Assembly (NCBI RefSeq): GCF_000975035.1
Contig: NZ_BBRA01000002.1
Span: 558,036-622,035, forward strand
Length of the DNA: 64,000 bases
From: Demequina flava
GTDB lineage: Bacteria; Actinomycetota; Actinomycetes; Actinomycetales; Demequinaceae
Direction: 5' to 3'
The notes under the pieces were generated by a model. It searched no databases and was not told where the DNA came from. It saw only the letters and a list, made by a program, of their open reading frames with translations. Both the position numbers and the translations under genes were made by a program. Below, piece by piece: positions 35,239 through 44,651 of the stretch (the stretch's first letter is position 1; each line of letters begins with the position of its first letter).

Positions 35239-36740
35239 GCGCCGCTCTCGACGCCGATCAGGACTGCGGGATGAGATTGACCGCCGCGGTACACGTGAAT
35301 GTCCGCGGTCGGCGCGGCGGCGGAGACAGATGTGCGCACCACTCCGGTGACAGATTCCGGGATACCAGTGGCGAGGATGAGCGAGACCACTTCGGTATCG
35401 CGGTCGACGAGGGCGTCGACGTCCTCGTCGAGCGCATCAGCACTGCTGCGCCCCACCACGGTGCGGGCGACCGCTGCGGCCATCTCTTCGGCCAGGTCTT
35501 GCCCTGGTGTGACGAGGGCCGCGGCAGCGACGGCGGCGAGCACGTGCGCCTCGTGTTCGGCCTCGAGGACCGTGAGGAACGGCTCCTTGCGACGTTTGCG
35601 CGCCACGTCGGTCGCAACCGCCCGTAGCTGCGGGTCACCCGCGACAACCACGGCGAGGGTGCCCGATGCGTCCTTAACGGCGCGCCGCAGGCCCCGCTTC
35701 TTCATCGCGGCCGGGTCCGGCACCACCAAGACGACAGCGCCCGCGTCCGCGAAAGGCTCGGCCATTCCGGGGCACGTCGTGAGGGCGACGACTCCGGTCG
35801 AGGCGCGGTCAGCGTCATGCGAAGCCTTGATGTTGCGCACGACGATCTGGCGCGCGTGACTGGCGATGCCCTGGTCGACGGCGGTGTGCGGAAGGTCGGT
35901 ATGCACGTGAGCTTGATAGAGGCCGTGAGCGCCGGTGACCGTCACAGAGTCGCCCACCGCATGGAGAGAGTCCGTCAGGGCCTCGCGGATGTCGTTGTCG
36001 TCCTCCACGACGAACATCACTTCATACGCGCCGCCGTCATGCACATGCGCGCCTTGCGTCGTCAGGTGCGTGTCGTGGTCGTGCAGTTCCCATGGCACCT
36101 CCTCGAAGGAGGCAAGGGCCTCGGGACCCGCGATGGTCTCCGCCAACATCTCGAGCTGCAACACCAATCCGGCAGCACCTGCGTCAACGACTCCGGCCTC
36201 GCGCGCTTGGGGTAAGTCATCGTGCGTCGCTGTGAGCGCGGCGCGGGCGCTTACGACCGCTTCAACGACGGTCCCTTCGCGGTCTGCGCCTGCGCTGGCC
36301 GCGGCACGAGCGCCCTGGCCCGCGAGCCTTGCGACAGTGAGCACCGTGCCCTCAACGGGCGATCCGACGGCCCGATATGCCGCGTCCGAGGCATGTTCGA
36401 GTGCGTCCGCGATGGCCTTGGGCTTGGCGCCCGTCAGCCCGCCGTGCGAGTCAACCGAGGACAAGAATGACGTGAGGTACTGGCTGATGATGACGCCGGA
36501 GTTGCCGCGCGCACCAAGCAGCGCGCCCCGGGAGAAGGCCGCGACAACCTCGCGGTGCGTGGCGCTCTCGGGAAGCTTCGCGACCGCGCGATTTCCCTCT
36601 TGCAGAGTGAGATACAGATTTGTCCCGGTGTCGGAGTCTGGAACGGGGAAGACGTTGATCGCGTCAAGATTCTTGCGGGCGCGCTTCACGGCACCCGCTC
36701 CCGAAGTGAGCCAGTGCCGCAGGTCCGTCGATTCCGCCAT
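35235..36740 (-). CDS. DAK2-domain protein (FakA-like kinase family)
   Basis: 501 residues. The N-terminal DAK2 nucleotide-binding domain (about 1-190) contains NVFPVPDSDTGTNLYLT and GARGNSGVIISQ, both family signatures. A long C-terminal region resembles the FakA C-terminus. In Firmicutes FakA phosphorylates fatty acids bound to FakB; in actinobacteria this gene always lies near recG/rpmB, and its substrate is not clear. Coupled to recG by ATGA. Confidence 0.85.
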   Translation of the reverse strand: MAESTDLRHWLTSGAGAVKRARKNLDAINVFPVPDSDTGTNLYLTLQEGNRAVAKLPESATHREVVAAFSRGALLGARGNSGVIISQYLTSFLSSVDSHGGLTGAKPKAIADALEHASDAAYRAVGSPVEGTVLTVARLAGQGARAAASAGADREGTVVEAVVSARAALTATHDDLPQAREAGVVDAGAAGLVLQLEMLAETIAGPEALASFEEVPWELHDHDTHLTTQGAHVHDGGAYEVMFVVEDDNDIREALTDSLHAVGDSVTVTGAHGLYQAHVHTDLPHTAVDQGIASHARQIVVRNIKASHDADRASTGVVALTTCPGMAEPFADAGAVVLVVPDPAAMKKRGLRRAVKDASGTLAVVVAGDPQLRAVATDVARKRRKEPFLTVLEAEHEAHVLAAVAAAALVTPGQDLAEEMAAAVARTVVGRSSADALDEDVDALVDRDTEVVSLILATGIPESVTGVVRTSVSAAAPTADIHVYRGGQSHPAVLIGVESGA

Positions 36741-36831
36741 ATCTCCCGCACATCGAGCGCTACCCGTGCAGCGCTGTCGCCATCTATGCTGTCATGTACC
36801 GCCGACGTGGCCCATGCCACACGCTCGGCGT

Positions 36832-36861
36832 TTGCCGTCAGGGGTGTCCGTCGGATACTCT
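36832..36861 (+). promoter_or_regulatory. Candidate promoter of rpmB
   Basis: TTGCCG (36832-36837), 18 bases, TACTCT (36856-36861), about 85 bases before the rpmB start in the 205-base divergent gap with the DAK2 gene. Confidence 0.5.
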
Positions 36862-36945
36862 AGTGCGGTTGCCCGAAGACTCGGGCTCTTAAATGTGGCG
36901 CTCCGCACCTGACGTGGACGCGCAAAGACACCAAGGAGAACTATC

Positions 36946-37137
36946 GTGGCTGCCAACTGCGACGTCTGCGGCAAGGGACCTTCGTTTGGTCACTCCATCT
37001 CGCACTCGCACCGCCGCACCAAGCGTCGCTGGAACCCCAACATCCAGCGCGTCCGTGCAGTGGTTGCCGGTACCCCTAAGCGGGTAAACGTGTGCACCTC
37101 GTGCCTCAAGGCCGGTAAGGTGCAGCGCGCCGTCTGA
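36946..37137 (+). CDS. rpmB: 50S ribosomal protein L28
   Basis: 63 residues, zinc-binding form: CDVC at residues 5-8 and CTSC near the C-terminus, with the family [16 protein letters not shown] start with AAGGAG upstream. Single-gene unit with a strong terminator right after it. Confidence 0.97.
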   Translation: MAANCDVCGKGPSFGHSISHSHRRTKRRWNPNIQRVRAVVAGTPKRVNVCTSCLKAGKVQRAV

Positions 37138-37153
37138 CGTACATAAGACTCGT

Positions 37154-37192
37154 AAAAAGCGGGCGATTCCCCTCGGGGGACGCCCGCTTTTT
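37154..37192. terminator. Bidirectional intrinsic terminator after rpmB
   Basis: AAAAAGCGGGCG (37154-37165) pairs with CGCCCGCTTTTT (37181-37192), a 12-bp perfect stem with A and T runs on both sides. It can end rpmB on the plus strand and thiL transcripts on the minus strand. Confidence 0.92.
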
Positions 37193-37397
37193 CGTGCGCC
37201 CACGCGCTGGCATCGTTTACCCGTGAAGACCCTGCGGTCACGCGAATCGGCTTGTCGCGGGGCCGCACAACTCGCCAGACCCGATTGCGCTCACCGCAGG
37301 TTGTTCACGCGCTCGGTGCGAGTGCGACAACGGTGCGGGTGCGATAACAGTGCGAGTGCGACGACAGCGCGGTCACGACGCGTGCCGCGAGGAGCAT
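37193..37397. other. Convergent gap between rpmB and thiL
   Basis: 205 bases without a gene I can support. It holds three tandem 17-bp repeats (37316-37366). A short open frame on each strand crosses it, but neither has an SD or a recognisable product. Confidence 0.5.
37316..37366. repeat. Three tandem 17-bp repeats downstream of thiL
   Basis: Units at 37316-37332, 37333-37349 and 37350-37366, consensus GTGCGAGTGCGACAACA with 3-4 differences between units. Non-coding. They could be a decayed structural repeat or a protein-binding array. Confidence 0.8.
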
Positions 37398-38336
37398 TTA
37401 GCGGAAGTGGTCCCAGCCGGCCTCTCCTGGCCGCTCGCCGTCGATCACGAGCCCAGGCTCCCCGTCCTCAACCCGTCCGATCACGTGCCACCCGGCGGGC
37501 ACCGCGGACTGGCGCGGGAAGCACGCCAGCATGTGGTGGTCCTCACCGCCGCCGATAGCCCAGCCCAGCGCGTCCTCGCCGAGCACCTGCCCCGTGAACT
37601 GCGCCGCCTCGTGAATGGGGATGGCCGCCGATTCAACCGCGAGCCTCACCTGCGACGCGCGAGCCATCCGAGCACCGTCACGTGCGAGCCCGTCGGACAG
37701 GTCCATCATCGCCGTTGCTCCGTGCAGCGCCGCCTCGAGCCCAGCCCCAATGCGAGGACTGGGACGCAGGAAGAGCTTGATCGCCTCAGGCGCATCGCGG
37801 CGCCCGGCCTCAAGCAACGCAAGCCCCGCGCGTGCCGCGCCCAATTCTCCGGCGACAGCAATAATGTCGCCCACCTCGGCATCGGCCCGGGTTACAGGTT
37901 CGGTGCCGTGTGTCTCGCCGATCGCGGTCACCGCGACGACGATCTCGCTCCCGCCGGAGAGGTCGCCACCCACCACGCCAACTCCGTGCGGCTCACACGC
38001 CTCGCGCAGACCATCAGCCAAGCCAAGAACGAACTCGACATCCGTATCCCCCGGTGCCGACAGACACACCTCAAGGGCCGTGGGCACGGCGCCCATTGCG
38101 TCGATGTCGGCGAGGTTCTGCATCGCAGCACGCCAGCCCACATCCGCCCCCGTGGACCACGCCCGGCGGAAGTGCCGGTCCTCGACCAGCATGTCTGCAG
38201 ACACCACAAGATCACCGTCGACGGCGAGCACTGCAGAGTCGTCACCGGAGCCCAGAATCGTGGCATCGGTCTCGGGCAGTCGGGGCGCGAACAGAGCGAT
38301 GAGCTCGTCCTCGGACATATCGCTAATGCGGGTCAT
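37398..38336 (-). CDS. thiL: Thiamine-monophosphate kinase
   Basis: Phosphorylates thiamine monophosphate to the active diphosphate. 312 residues from ATG 38336, with GSGDDSAVL, the metal-binding DMLVEDRHF and MDLSDGLARD motifs. The open frame to 38552 would overlap the divergent lipoprotein gene. TACCCT lies 6 bases upstream of the ATG, suggesting a leaderless mRNA. Confidence 0.94.
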   Translation of the reverse strand: MTRISDMSEDELIALFAPRLPETDATILGSGDDSAVLAVDGDLVVSADMLVEDRHFRRAWSTGADVGWRAAMQNLADIDAMGAVPTALEVCLSAPGDTDVEFVLGLADGLREACEPHGVGVVGGDLSGGSEIVVAVTAIGETHGTEPVTRADAEVGDIIAVAGELGAARAGLALLEAGRRDAPEAIKLFLRPSPRIGAGLEAALHGATAMMDLSDGLARDGARMARASQVRLAVESAAIPIHEAAQFTGQVLGEDALGWAIGGGEDHHMLACFPRQSAVPAGWHVIGRVEDGEPGLVIDGERPGEAGWDHFR

Positions 38337-38368
38337 GGAACGAGGGTAGCCAGCATTAGGCTTGGCGC
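38337..38368. promoter_or_regulatory. Divergent leaderless promoter pair thiL / DUF3515
   Basis: Only 32 bases separate the two ATGs. Minus TACCCT (38343-38348) is 6 bases from the thiL ATG and plus TAGGCT (38357-38362) is 6 bases from the lipoprotein ATG. The two -10 boxes are 8 bases apart, so RNA polymerase could hardly occupy both at once. Confidence 0.6.
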
Positions 38369-38833
38369 ATGCGTCGCAGTGCCACCTTTGCCATTCTCGG
38401 CTCCGTTGCCGCGGTCGCTTTGAGCGGCTGCGCGCACCCGCTGGTCGTCGAACCGGCCGAATACGCCGCCGACCCCGCGTGCGCGGAAGTGATGCTGGCG
38501 ATCCCTGAGGTCGTGGGTGGTCTTGAGCAGCGCGGCACGACGTCGCAGGCAACTCAGGCCTGGGGTGATGAGTACGAGATCATCGCCCGCTGCGGCGTGG
38601 AGCCTCCCGGGCCCACGACGGAACCGTGCCTTGCCATTGCGACCGCCTCCGCAGACGTGGACTGGCTTGTGACAGAGGGCTCCGAGGACTGGGTGGCCGT
38701 GACCTTTGGCCGCTCCCCCGCGCTCGAACTGACCGTTCCGAAGGCCCGCGCGGACGAGGCCGTGACGGAGGTTCTGGCTACAGTCTCAACGGCCGCAGCC
38801 CGCGCTCCTGTCAACAATCTCGAGTGCCGCTAA
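38369..38833 (+). CDS. DUF3515 lipoprotein
   Basis: 154 residues with a lipoprotein signal (MRRSATFAILGSVAAVALSGC; lipobox LSGC, Cys21), so it is anchored outside the membrane. The mature part matches the DUF3515 pattern found between ddl and thiL in many actinobacteria, with four cysteines. Function is unknown. Codon use is like its neighbours. Confidence 0.88.
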   Translation: MRRSATFAILGSVAAVALSGCAHPLVVEPAEYAADPACAEVMLAIPEVVGGLEQRGTTSQATQAWGDEYEIIARCGVEPPGPTTEPCLAIATASADVDWLVTEGSEDWVAVTFGRSPALELTVPKARADEAVTEVLATVSTAAARAPVNNLECR

Positions 38834-38890
38834 GGCGACGAGTTCGTCCGGCCCGGCAAGCGGTGACGCCCCGGTGCTGAGCGCGAAAAG

Positions 38891-39982
38891 TTAGCGCAGT
38901 CCGAGCGGACGTGCCATCGCTGTCGCGAGCATTGTCGCGACGAGCTCCTCGAACCCCACGCCCCCAGCGGCCCACATCCGCGGGTACTGGCTGGTAGGCG
39001 TAAATCCCGGCATGGTGTTGATCTCGTTGACGGTGACGGTCCCGTCCTCCGCCAGGAAGACGTCTGAGCGCGCAAGACCTTCGGCACCCACGGCACGGAA
39101 AGCCCGTAGCGCGATGTCCCGCACGTTCGCGGACGTGTCAGCGTCGAGATCGTCCGCCATGCGGAGCACAACGGCGTCCTCGTCGAGGTACTTGGCCTCA
39201 AAGTCGTAGAACTCGTGGTCGCCGCCGGTGATGATCTCGCTCGGCATCGAGGCAACGGGACCGTCCGGGGTTTCGAGAACGGCCGTCTCAATCTCCCGGC
39301 CAGCGACAGACTGCTCAATGAGGACCTTGGGGTCGTGCTCGATGGCCGCCGCGATAGCCGCGGGGAGGTTGGCGAGATCGGTGACCTTGGAGATGCCCAT
39401 GGAGGATCCAGCGCGCGCAGGCTTAACGAACAGTGGAAGACCGAGGGCGCGCACGTCGTCCATGCGCTCGGCGACATCATCGCCACGTAGTAGCGTGACG
39501 TCCGGAGTCACAGGCAGGCCCGCATCGCGGAACGCAGCCTTCATGAACTGCTTGTCCATGCCGGCAGCAGAGGCCAAGACGCCGGACCCGACGTACCGCA
39601 CGTCCAGGAGTTCAAGGGCCCCCTGCACCGTTCCGTCCTCGCCCCACGGGCCGTGGAGCAACGGGAAGACCACATCGACATCGGCGAGGTCACGGACTTT
39701 GCTATCCGGCGCGATCACGCGCCAGCGCTTCTCCCCTGCGTGGTGCGGCAACAGCACGGTGTCACCGGACTCGTCGATGGTCGGCATCGCGCCGTCGACG
39801 ATCTGCCACTGAGCAGGGTCATCACTGACGTGAACCCAGCGCCCCTGTTCGGTGATGCCCACCGCGATGACGTCCCAGCGGTCGCGGTCAATCGCCGCGA
39901 GCACGCCGCCTGCGGTCACGCAGGACACACCGTGCTCGGACGAGCGGCCGCCGAAGAGGACGACGACGGTGGCCTTGGCCAT
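38891..39982 (-). CDS. ddl: D-alanine--D-alanine ligase
   Basis: Makes the D-Ala-D-Ala dipeptide for peptidoglycan. ATP-grasp protein of 363 residues, with FGGRSSEHGVS near the start, HGPWGEDGTVQG, VKPARAGSSMGISK and the C-terminal NEINTMPGFT. Its ATG shares one base with the gpsA stop (TAATG), so the two are coupled. Confidence 0.97.
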   Translation of the reverse strand: MAKATVVVLFGGRSSEHGVSCVTAGGVLAAIDRDRWDVIAVGITEQGRWVHVSDDPAQWQIVDGAMPTIDESGDTVLLPHHAGEKRWRVIAPDSKVRDLADVDVVFPLLHGPWGEDGTVQGALELLDVRYVGSGVLASAAGMDKQFMKAAFRDAGLPVTPDVTLLRGDDVAERMDDVRALGLPLFVKPARAGSSMGISKVTDLANLPAAIAAAIEHDPKVLIEQSVAGREIETAVLETPDGPVASMPSEIITGGDHEFYDFEAKYLDEDAVVLRMADDLDADTSANVRDIALRAFRAVGAEGLARSDVFLAEDGTVTVNEINTMPGFTPTSQYPRMWAAGGVGFEELVATMLATAMARPLGLR

Positions 39983-40983
39983 TAGGAGACCTCAGCCTTA
40001 CGAGGGCGCGAGAGCAGGCCGCGAATGACCTGGTTGATGGGCTGGCCTTCGTGAAGCATGCTCACGACGGCATCACAGATCGGCACATCGACGTCGTAGG
40101 CGCGCGCGAGTTCCTGAATGGACTGTGAGGTCTTCACGCCCTCAGCAGTTCCGCCGGTGCGCTCGATCGCGACGTCAAGGGTCAGTCCGCGGCCGATGTG
40201 CGCACCAAGCGTGTGGTTGCGCGACAGCGGCGAGGCGCAGGTGGCGATGAGGTCGCCCATGCCCGCGAGCCCAGAGAACGTGTCGGGGTTCGCGCCCACG
40301 GCGACACCCAGGCGCGTGATCTCCGCCAACCCGCGGGTGATGACTGTCGCGGTCGTGTTGTGACCAAAGCCCAGTCCGTCCGTGGCTCCCACACCGACTG
40401 CGATGACGTTCTTGAAAGCGCCGCACAGTTCCACGCCCACAAGGTCGGGGTTCGTGTAGGGCCGGAAATAGGACGATGCTGTGGCCGCCGCGACCAGTTC
40501 CGTCGCCTCGGTGTTGGTACCCGCCACCACGGTGGCGCAAGGCTGGCGCGCCGCGATCTCGCGCGCAAGGTTGGGACCGGAAACGACCGTCATGCGCTCG
40601 GGCTCGATGTCCCACAGTTCGGTGAGCACTTCGCTCATACGAAGGTGCGTACCGATCTCGATGCCCTTCATGAGCGAGACCACCACCGCATCGGCCGGAA
40701 TCAAGTCTTTCCACTCCGCGACGATGGTGCGGAGCTTCTGCGCCGGCAGTGCGACGACCACAATCTCTGCCCCTGCGAGTGCGGCCTCGACGTCGGTCGT
40801 GGCCTTGATGCCCTCGGGTAGCGGCAGGTCAGGGAGGAATCGCTGATTGAGGCGCTCGGCGTTGATCTGCTGCGCAGTTTCCTCGTCGCGCCCCCACACA
40901 GTGACGTCGGTGCCGGCATCGGCGAGCACGGCCGCGAATGTCGTGCCCCATGCTCCTGCTCCCAGGACGGTGGCCTTCGTCAT
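39982..40983 (-). CDS. gpsA: Glycerol-3-phosphate dehydrogenase (NAD(P)+)
   Basis: Makes sn-glycerol 3-phosphate for phospholipids. 333 residues: N-terminal Rossmann motif GAGAWGTTFA, SGPNLAREIA, catalytic-region KNVIAVG and GLAGMGDLIATC. It follows plsC without a gap, so the two lipid genes are neighbours in one operon. Confidence 0.97.
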   Translation of the reverse strand: MTKATVLGAGAWGTTFAAVLADAGTDVTVWGRDEETAQQINAERLNQRFLPDLPLPEGIKATTDVEAALAGAEIVVVALPAQKLRTIVAEWKDLIPADAVVVSLMKGIEIGTHLRMSEVLTELWDIEPERMTVVSGPNLAREIAARQPCATVVAGTNTEATELVAAATASSYFRPYTNPDLVGVELCGAFKNVIAVGVGATDGLGFGHNTTATVITRGLAEITRLGVAVGANPDTFSGLAGMGDLIATCASPLSRNHTLGAHIGRGLTLDVAIERTGGTAEGVKTSQSIQELARAYDVDVPICDAVVSMLHEGQPINQVIRGLLSRPRKAEVS

Positions 40984-41709
40984 TTACTCTCCCTCATGGT
41001 CGCGAGCACGTGAGGCGCGCGGGTCGAAAAGTTCGCTGGGCGGTTCTTCGCCGCGGATGCCAGCGAGCATAGTCGTCAGCGTGGTCATGATGCGGTCGGT
41101 CGCGCCACGCAACGTGGCAAGGTCGGGGTTCTGCCCGCGGAACTCATCGAGATCAACCGGCGGGCCCGCCTGGACAACGATCCTCTTGCGCGGGAACAGG
41201 TCTGGCTTCTTGGCATAGGGCGCGAGGAGCTCGTGGGCACCCCACTGCGCCACGGGAATCACGGGAACGTCGTTTTCGAGCGCCATGCGCGCAGCGCCCG
41301 TGTGCCCCTTCATAGGCCACATGTTGGGGTCTTTGGTGAGCGTTCCCTCGGGAAAGATCGCGATGGATTCGCCGCGCTCGAGGAGCTCGTGGGCCGCATC
41401 GACGGCGTCCTTGGCTTTGGCGCTACCGCGATGGACCGGGACCTGGTCAAGCTTGGCCAGCACCTTGCCAGCGACGGGAATGTCGAACAGCGATGCCTTG
41501 GCAAGGAAGTGCGGCGGGAAGCCGTTGTCGTACAGAAAGTGCGCAAACGTGAACGGGTCCGCGTAACTGGCGTGGTTGGCCACCGCGATGAACCCGCGGT
41601 CACGCGGAAAGTGCTCAGCGCCGGACCACTCGCGCTTGGTGACGGCGAGGATTGGCGGCTTGACGAAGGCGGCTGTCGCACGGAAGCCGCCCGGGATGCG
41701 CTTGCCCAC
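40984..41709 (-). CDS. plsC: 1-acyl-sn-glycerol-3-phosphate acyltransferase
   Basis: Acylates lysophosphatidate. 241 residues with the four acyltransferase blocks, including NHASYADPF (HX4D variant) at about residues 45-53 and FPEGT (about 119-123). Located between murA and gpsA, in line with the conserved leuD-murA-plsC-gpsA-ddl order. Confidence 0.93.
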   Translation of the reverse strand: MGKRIPGGFRATAAFVKPPILAVTKREWSGAEHFPRDRGFIAVANHASYADPFTFAHFLYDNGFPPHFLAKASLFDIPVAGKVLAKLDQVPVHRGSAKAKDAVDAAHELLERGESIAIFPEGTLTKDPNMWPMKGHTGAARMALENDVPVIPVAQWGAHELLAPYAKKPDLFPRKRIVVQAGPPVDLDEFRGQNPDLATLRGATDRIMTTLTTMLAGIRGEEPPSELFDPRASRARDHEGE

Positions 41710-41710
41710 G

Positions 41711-43021
41711 TCAGTCGATCACCGCGCCCAAATCTGCGAGCTTGCCGCGGAAGTTTTCGTATCCGCGGTCAATGATGCCGATGTTCGTGACAGTCGAGGT
41801 GCCCTCGGCCGCGAGCGCGGCGATCAGGTACGAGAAGCCGCCGCGCAGGTCGGGAACCTCAATCTCGGCGGCCTTGAGCGGCGTGGGTCCGGAGATCACG
41901 GCGGAGTGCTTGAAGTTGAGCTGGCCAAAGCGGCACTGCTTGTCTCCCAAGCACTCGCGGAACAACTGAACCTGCGCGCCCATCTGGTTGAGCGCGTGGG
42001 TGAAGCCCAGGCGGTTCTCGTAGACGGTCTCGTGGACGATGCTCAGGCCCGTGGACTGCGTGAGCGCCACGACGAGCGGCTGCTGCCAGTCAGTCATGAA
42101 GCCAGGGTGGACGTCTGTCTGCAGCGCGATCGACTTCAGCTCGCCGCCGGGGTGATAGAAGCGAATGCCGTCTGGCGTGACGTCGAACTGCCCGCCGACC
42201 TTCCGGAACGTGTTGAGGAAGCTCCCCATGTGCCGCTGCTGGGCACCACGGGCAAAGATGTCTCCGCCAGTCGCGAGCGCGGCGGCGGCCCAGGATCCGA
42301 CCTCGATGCGGTCGGTGAGCGCGACGTGGTCATACCCGCGCATCTCCGGCACGCCCTCGATGGTCACGGAGCGGTCCGTGTCGACCGAGATGATGGCGCC
42401 CATCTTCTGAAGGGTGTCGATCAGGTCCTTGATCTCGGGCTCGACCGCGGCATTGTGGAGGGTCGTGATGCCCTCGGCCATGACTGCGGTGAGCAGCAAC
42501 TGCTCGGTCGCACCCACCGACGGGTATGCCAGTTCGTGCTTGATGCCTTTGAGCCCGTTGGGGGCCGTGAGGTGGAGACCATCGGCCTCTTGGCGCACCT
42601 CGGCACCGAACTTGGTGAGAATCTCGAGGTGGAAGTCGATAGGCCGGTCACCGATGCGGCAACCGCCAAGGTCAGGGATGACGGCCGCGCCCAGGCGGTG
42701 CAGCAGCGGGCCGCAGAGCAAAATCGGGATCCGCGAGGAGCCTGCGTGCTGCGCGATGTCCACCGCGTCCGCGCTCGTGAGCTTGCTGGTGTCAGCTTCC
42801 AGGACACCCGAGTCCACGTCATAGTCGACACCCACGCCGTGCAGGCGCAAGAGCGACGACACAATCTCGACGTCTCTAATGCGCGGCACGTTGCGCAGTG
42901 TGGAAGGGGTCGAGCCCAGTAGCGCAGCCACCATCGCCTTGGATACGAAGTTCTTCGCACCTCGGACGTGGACCTCGCCGTTCAGAGCGCGCCCACCGGT
43001 CACGCGAATCGAATCGGTCAT
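41711..43021 (-). CDS. murA: UDP-N-acetylglucosamine 1-carboxyvinyltransferase
   Basis: First committed step of peptidoglycan synthesis: transfers enolpyruvate to UDP-GlcNAc. 436 residues from ATG 43021, with N-terminal RGAKNFVSKAMVAALL and the active-site loop GGCRIGDRP, Cys121, the fosfomycin target. The frame opens at 43039, but a GAGG precedes 43021. The neighbouring leuD is 8.5 kb away rather than adjacent, because of the island at 43093-51492. Confidence 0.95.
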   Translation of the reverse strand: MTDSIRVTGGRALNGEVHVRGAKNFVSKAMVAALLGSTPSTLRNVPRIRDVEIVSSLLRLHGVGVDYDVDSGVLEADTSKLTSADAVDIAQHAGSSRIPILLCGPLLHRLGAAVIPDLGGCRIGDRPIDFHLEILTKFGAEVRQEADGLHLTAPNGLKGIKHELAYPSVGATEQLLLTAVMAEGITTLHNAAVEPEIKDLIDTLQKMGAIISVDTDRSVTIEGVPEMRGYDHVALTDRIEVGSWAAAALATGGDIFARGAQQRHMGSFLNTFRKVGGQFDVTPDGIRFYHPGGELKSIALQTDVHPGFMTDWQQPLVVALTQSTGLSIVHETVYENRLGFTHALNQMGAQVQLFRECLGDKQCRFGQLNFKHSAVISGPTPLKAAEIEVPDLRGGFSYLIAALAAEGTSTVTNIGIIDRGYENFRGKLADLGAVID

Positions 43022-43092
43022 GTGACTATCGTGCCTCATGGCGCGCTAAGGCTCGCGCAATATCGCTGACAGGACAATGGCAGGATCGACTC

Positions 43093-43995
43093 ATGAGTTC
43101 CTCGCCCGCGGTGATCTGTGCCGGATTGACCACCCTCGACGTGGTGCACCTCGTGGACGCCGTCCCTCCGTCCAACCAAAAGGTCGCCTCCCGGGACTTC
43201 TTCATGGCGGCCGGCGGTCCGGCCACAAATGCGGCGGTGACAGCGGCGCGGTGCGGGAGCGCGACCACCCTGGTGACGGCCTTGCCGCAGCACCACTTGA
43301 GCACGGTGATCCGCACAGACCTCGAGGACTGCGGCGTGGCGCTCCACGTCGCCGACGACTCCCCCACCGGACCGCCGCTCACCGCCGCCATCATGGTGAC
43401 CCAATCGACAGGCGACCGGGCCGTGGTCTCACCCACAGCATCGGCCGTCGACGTGCCTCCCACCCCAGCGGACTTTGACCCACACGCGCTCCTTGACGGC
43501 GCCGGGGCCGTCCTTATCGATGGCTATCACCGCCACCTCTCGCTGCCCCTCGCGCGTGCGGCGCGTAAGGCGGGCATCCCTGTGGTGCTCGATGCCGGAT
43601 CGCACAAGCCCTACACGGACGAGCTCCTCGCGGTGACGGATGTCGCGGTGGTCTCCGAGGACTTCGCGTTCCCAGATTCGCCCAGAGACGCCAGCGCCAC
43701 GTGGGCGCGACTGCGGTCAGGCGGGGCGGTCGCCGCGGTGATCACGCAGGGAGCCGGGCCGATGCTCGTGTCAGTAGGCGCTTCAGTCACCGAGGTTGCG
43801 GTGGAGCAACTAGAGGTCGTCGACACCCTGGGAGCCGGGGACGTCCTTCACGGAGCGCTCACGCATTGCATCGCCTCGCTAGGCCTGGATGTGGCTCGTC
43901 TCGATCAAGACCTGGCTTGGGCCAGTCGCGTTGTCCGGGTCTCCCTGGGATCTTTCGGCACGCGGCGGTGGCTTAGCGAAGCTCTTCCGGAGTAA
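43093..43995 (+). CDS. PfkB-family carbohydrate/nucleoside kinase
   Basis: 300 residues, ribokinase fold: N-terminal GG motif AAGGPATNAA (about residues 37-46) and the ATP/catalytic signature DTLGAGDVLHGAL (about 245-257, Asp base in GAGD). The substrate cannot be read from sequence. The start ATG 43093 follows AGGA; the open frame further upstream overlaps the divergent murA. Its last 23 bases overlap the convergent kinase gene. Confidence 0.88.
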   Translation: MSSSPAVICAGLTTLDVVHLVDAVPPSNQKVASRDFFMAAGGPATNAAVTAARCGSATTLVTALPQHHLSTVIRTDLEDCGVALHVADDSPTGPPLTAAIMVTQSTGDRAVVSPTASAVDVPPTPADFDPHALLDGAGAVLIDGYHRHLSLPLARAARKAGIPVVLDAGSHKPYTDELLAVTDVAVVSEDFAFPDSPRDASATWARLRSGGAVAAVITQGAGPMLVSVGASVTEVAVEQLEVVDTLGAGDVLHGALTHCIASLGLDVARLDQDLAWASRVVRVSLGSFGTRRWLSEALPE

Positions 43996-44542
43996 TCACT
44001 CGGTCGACGCTGCGGGTCTTGCTGCGCACAAGTGCGTCGTTGTCGCGGTCCACTGACTCGACCCACTTCCGGGCTTCAGTGACGTCACGGCCCGTCTCGA
44101 CACGGCGCGCGATCAGGCGCTTGCTCGTCACCGGCCACGGCTGGTCGATGTACCACAGCAGGTCCAGTAACGGCCTGACCTCATTCCACGGAGCGCGGTT
44201 AAGGCCCAGGTAGTTGCCCTCGAGAATCACGGTCGTGATCGCGGCGGGAATCTCGATCGCGTCAGCGACCGGCTCGTGCAGCTCGCGCGAATAGTCGGGA
44301 GCGGTGAGATCGCCGCGTTTGGGATCGCGCAACGCTTCCAAGAACTTGATCAAAGCCGGGACGTCGTATGTGTCAGGTGCACCCTTGCGATCAGCGAGGC
44401 CGCGCTCTTCCAGCGTCGCGTTCGGCAGGTGGAAGCCGTCGACGGGGATGGTGGCGGTCCCCGGTCCCCACTGGGCCGTGAGAGCCCATGCGAGGGTCGT
44501 CTTGCCTGATCCGGGAGGGCCTGCGAGGCCAAGAATGTTCAT
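43973..44542 (-). CDS. P-loop sugar/nucleoside kinase (uridine kinase/FrcK-like)
   Basis: 189 residues with Walker A GPPGSGKTT (about 8-16), IPVDGFHLPN and ILEGNYLGL, the pattern of the uridine kinase / fructose-transport kinase group that phosphorylates small hydroxyl substrates. Substrate is unknown. Converges on the PfkB gene with a 23-base overlap of coding ends. Confidence 0.8.
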   Translation of the reverse strand: MNILGLAGPPGSGKTTLAWALTAQWGPGTATIPVDGFHLPNATLEERGLADRKGAPDTYDVPALIKFLEALRDPKRGDLTAPDYSRELHEPVADAIEIPAAITTVILEGNYLGLNRAPWNEVRPLLDLLWYIDQPWPVTSKRLIARRVETGRDVTEARKWVESVDRDNDALVRSKTRSVDRVITPEELR

Positions 44543-44651
44543 CGTGAAGTGGCCCCTGGGTGTCGACTACGGGAGGAATCCGCGGCAAGACCGCGGCTAC
44601 GCTCCACGCTACTGCACGGCTGGGTGTCACTCACAAGGGCCGATGCCGTGG
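44543..44651. other. Short gap holding an intergenic GGCCGATGC copy
   Basis: 109 bases between the double TetR and the P-loop kinase. It contains CCGCGG twice, 6 bases apart (around 44581-44597), and a copy of the dispersed word GGCCGATGC at 44638-44646. No promoter is clear. Confidence 0.4.

Noticed and set aside
41576-42922. 448-codon plus-strand frame opposite murA
   Set aside because: Antisense shadow of murA/plsC, which have clear motifs on the minus strand; no SD or known domain.
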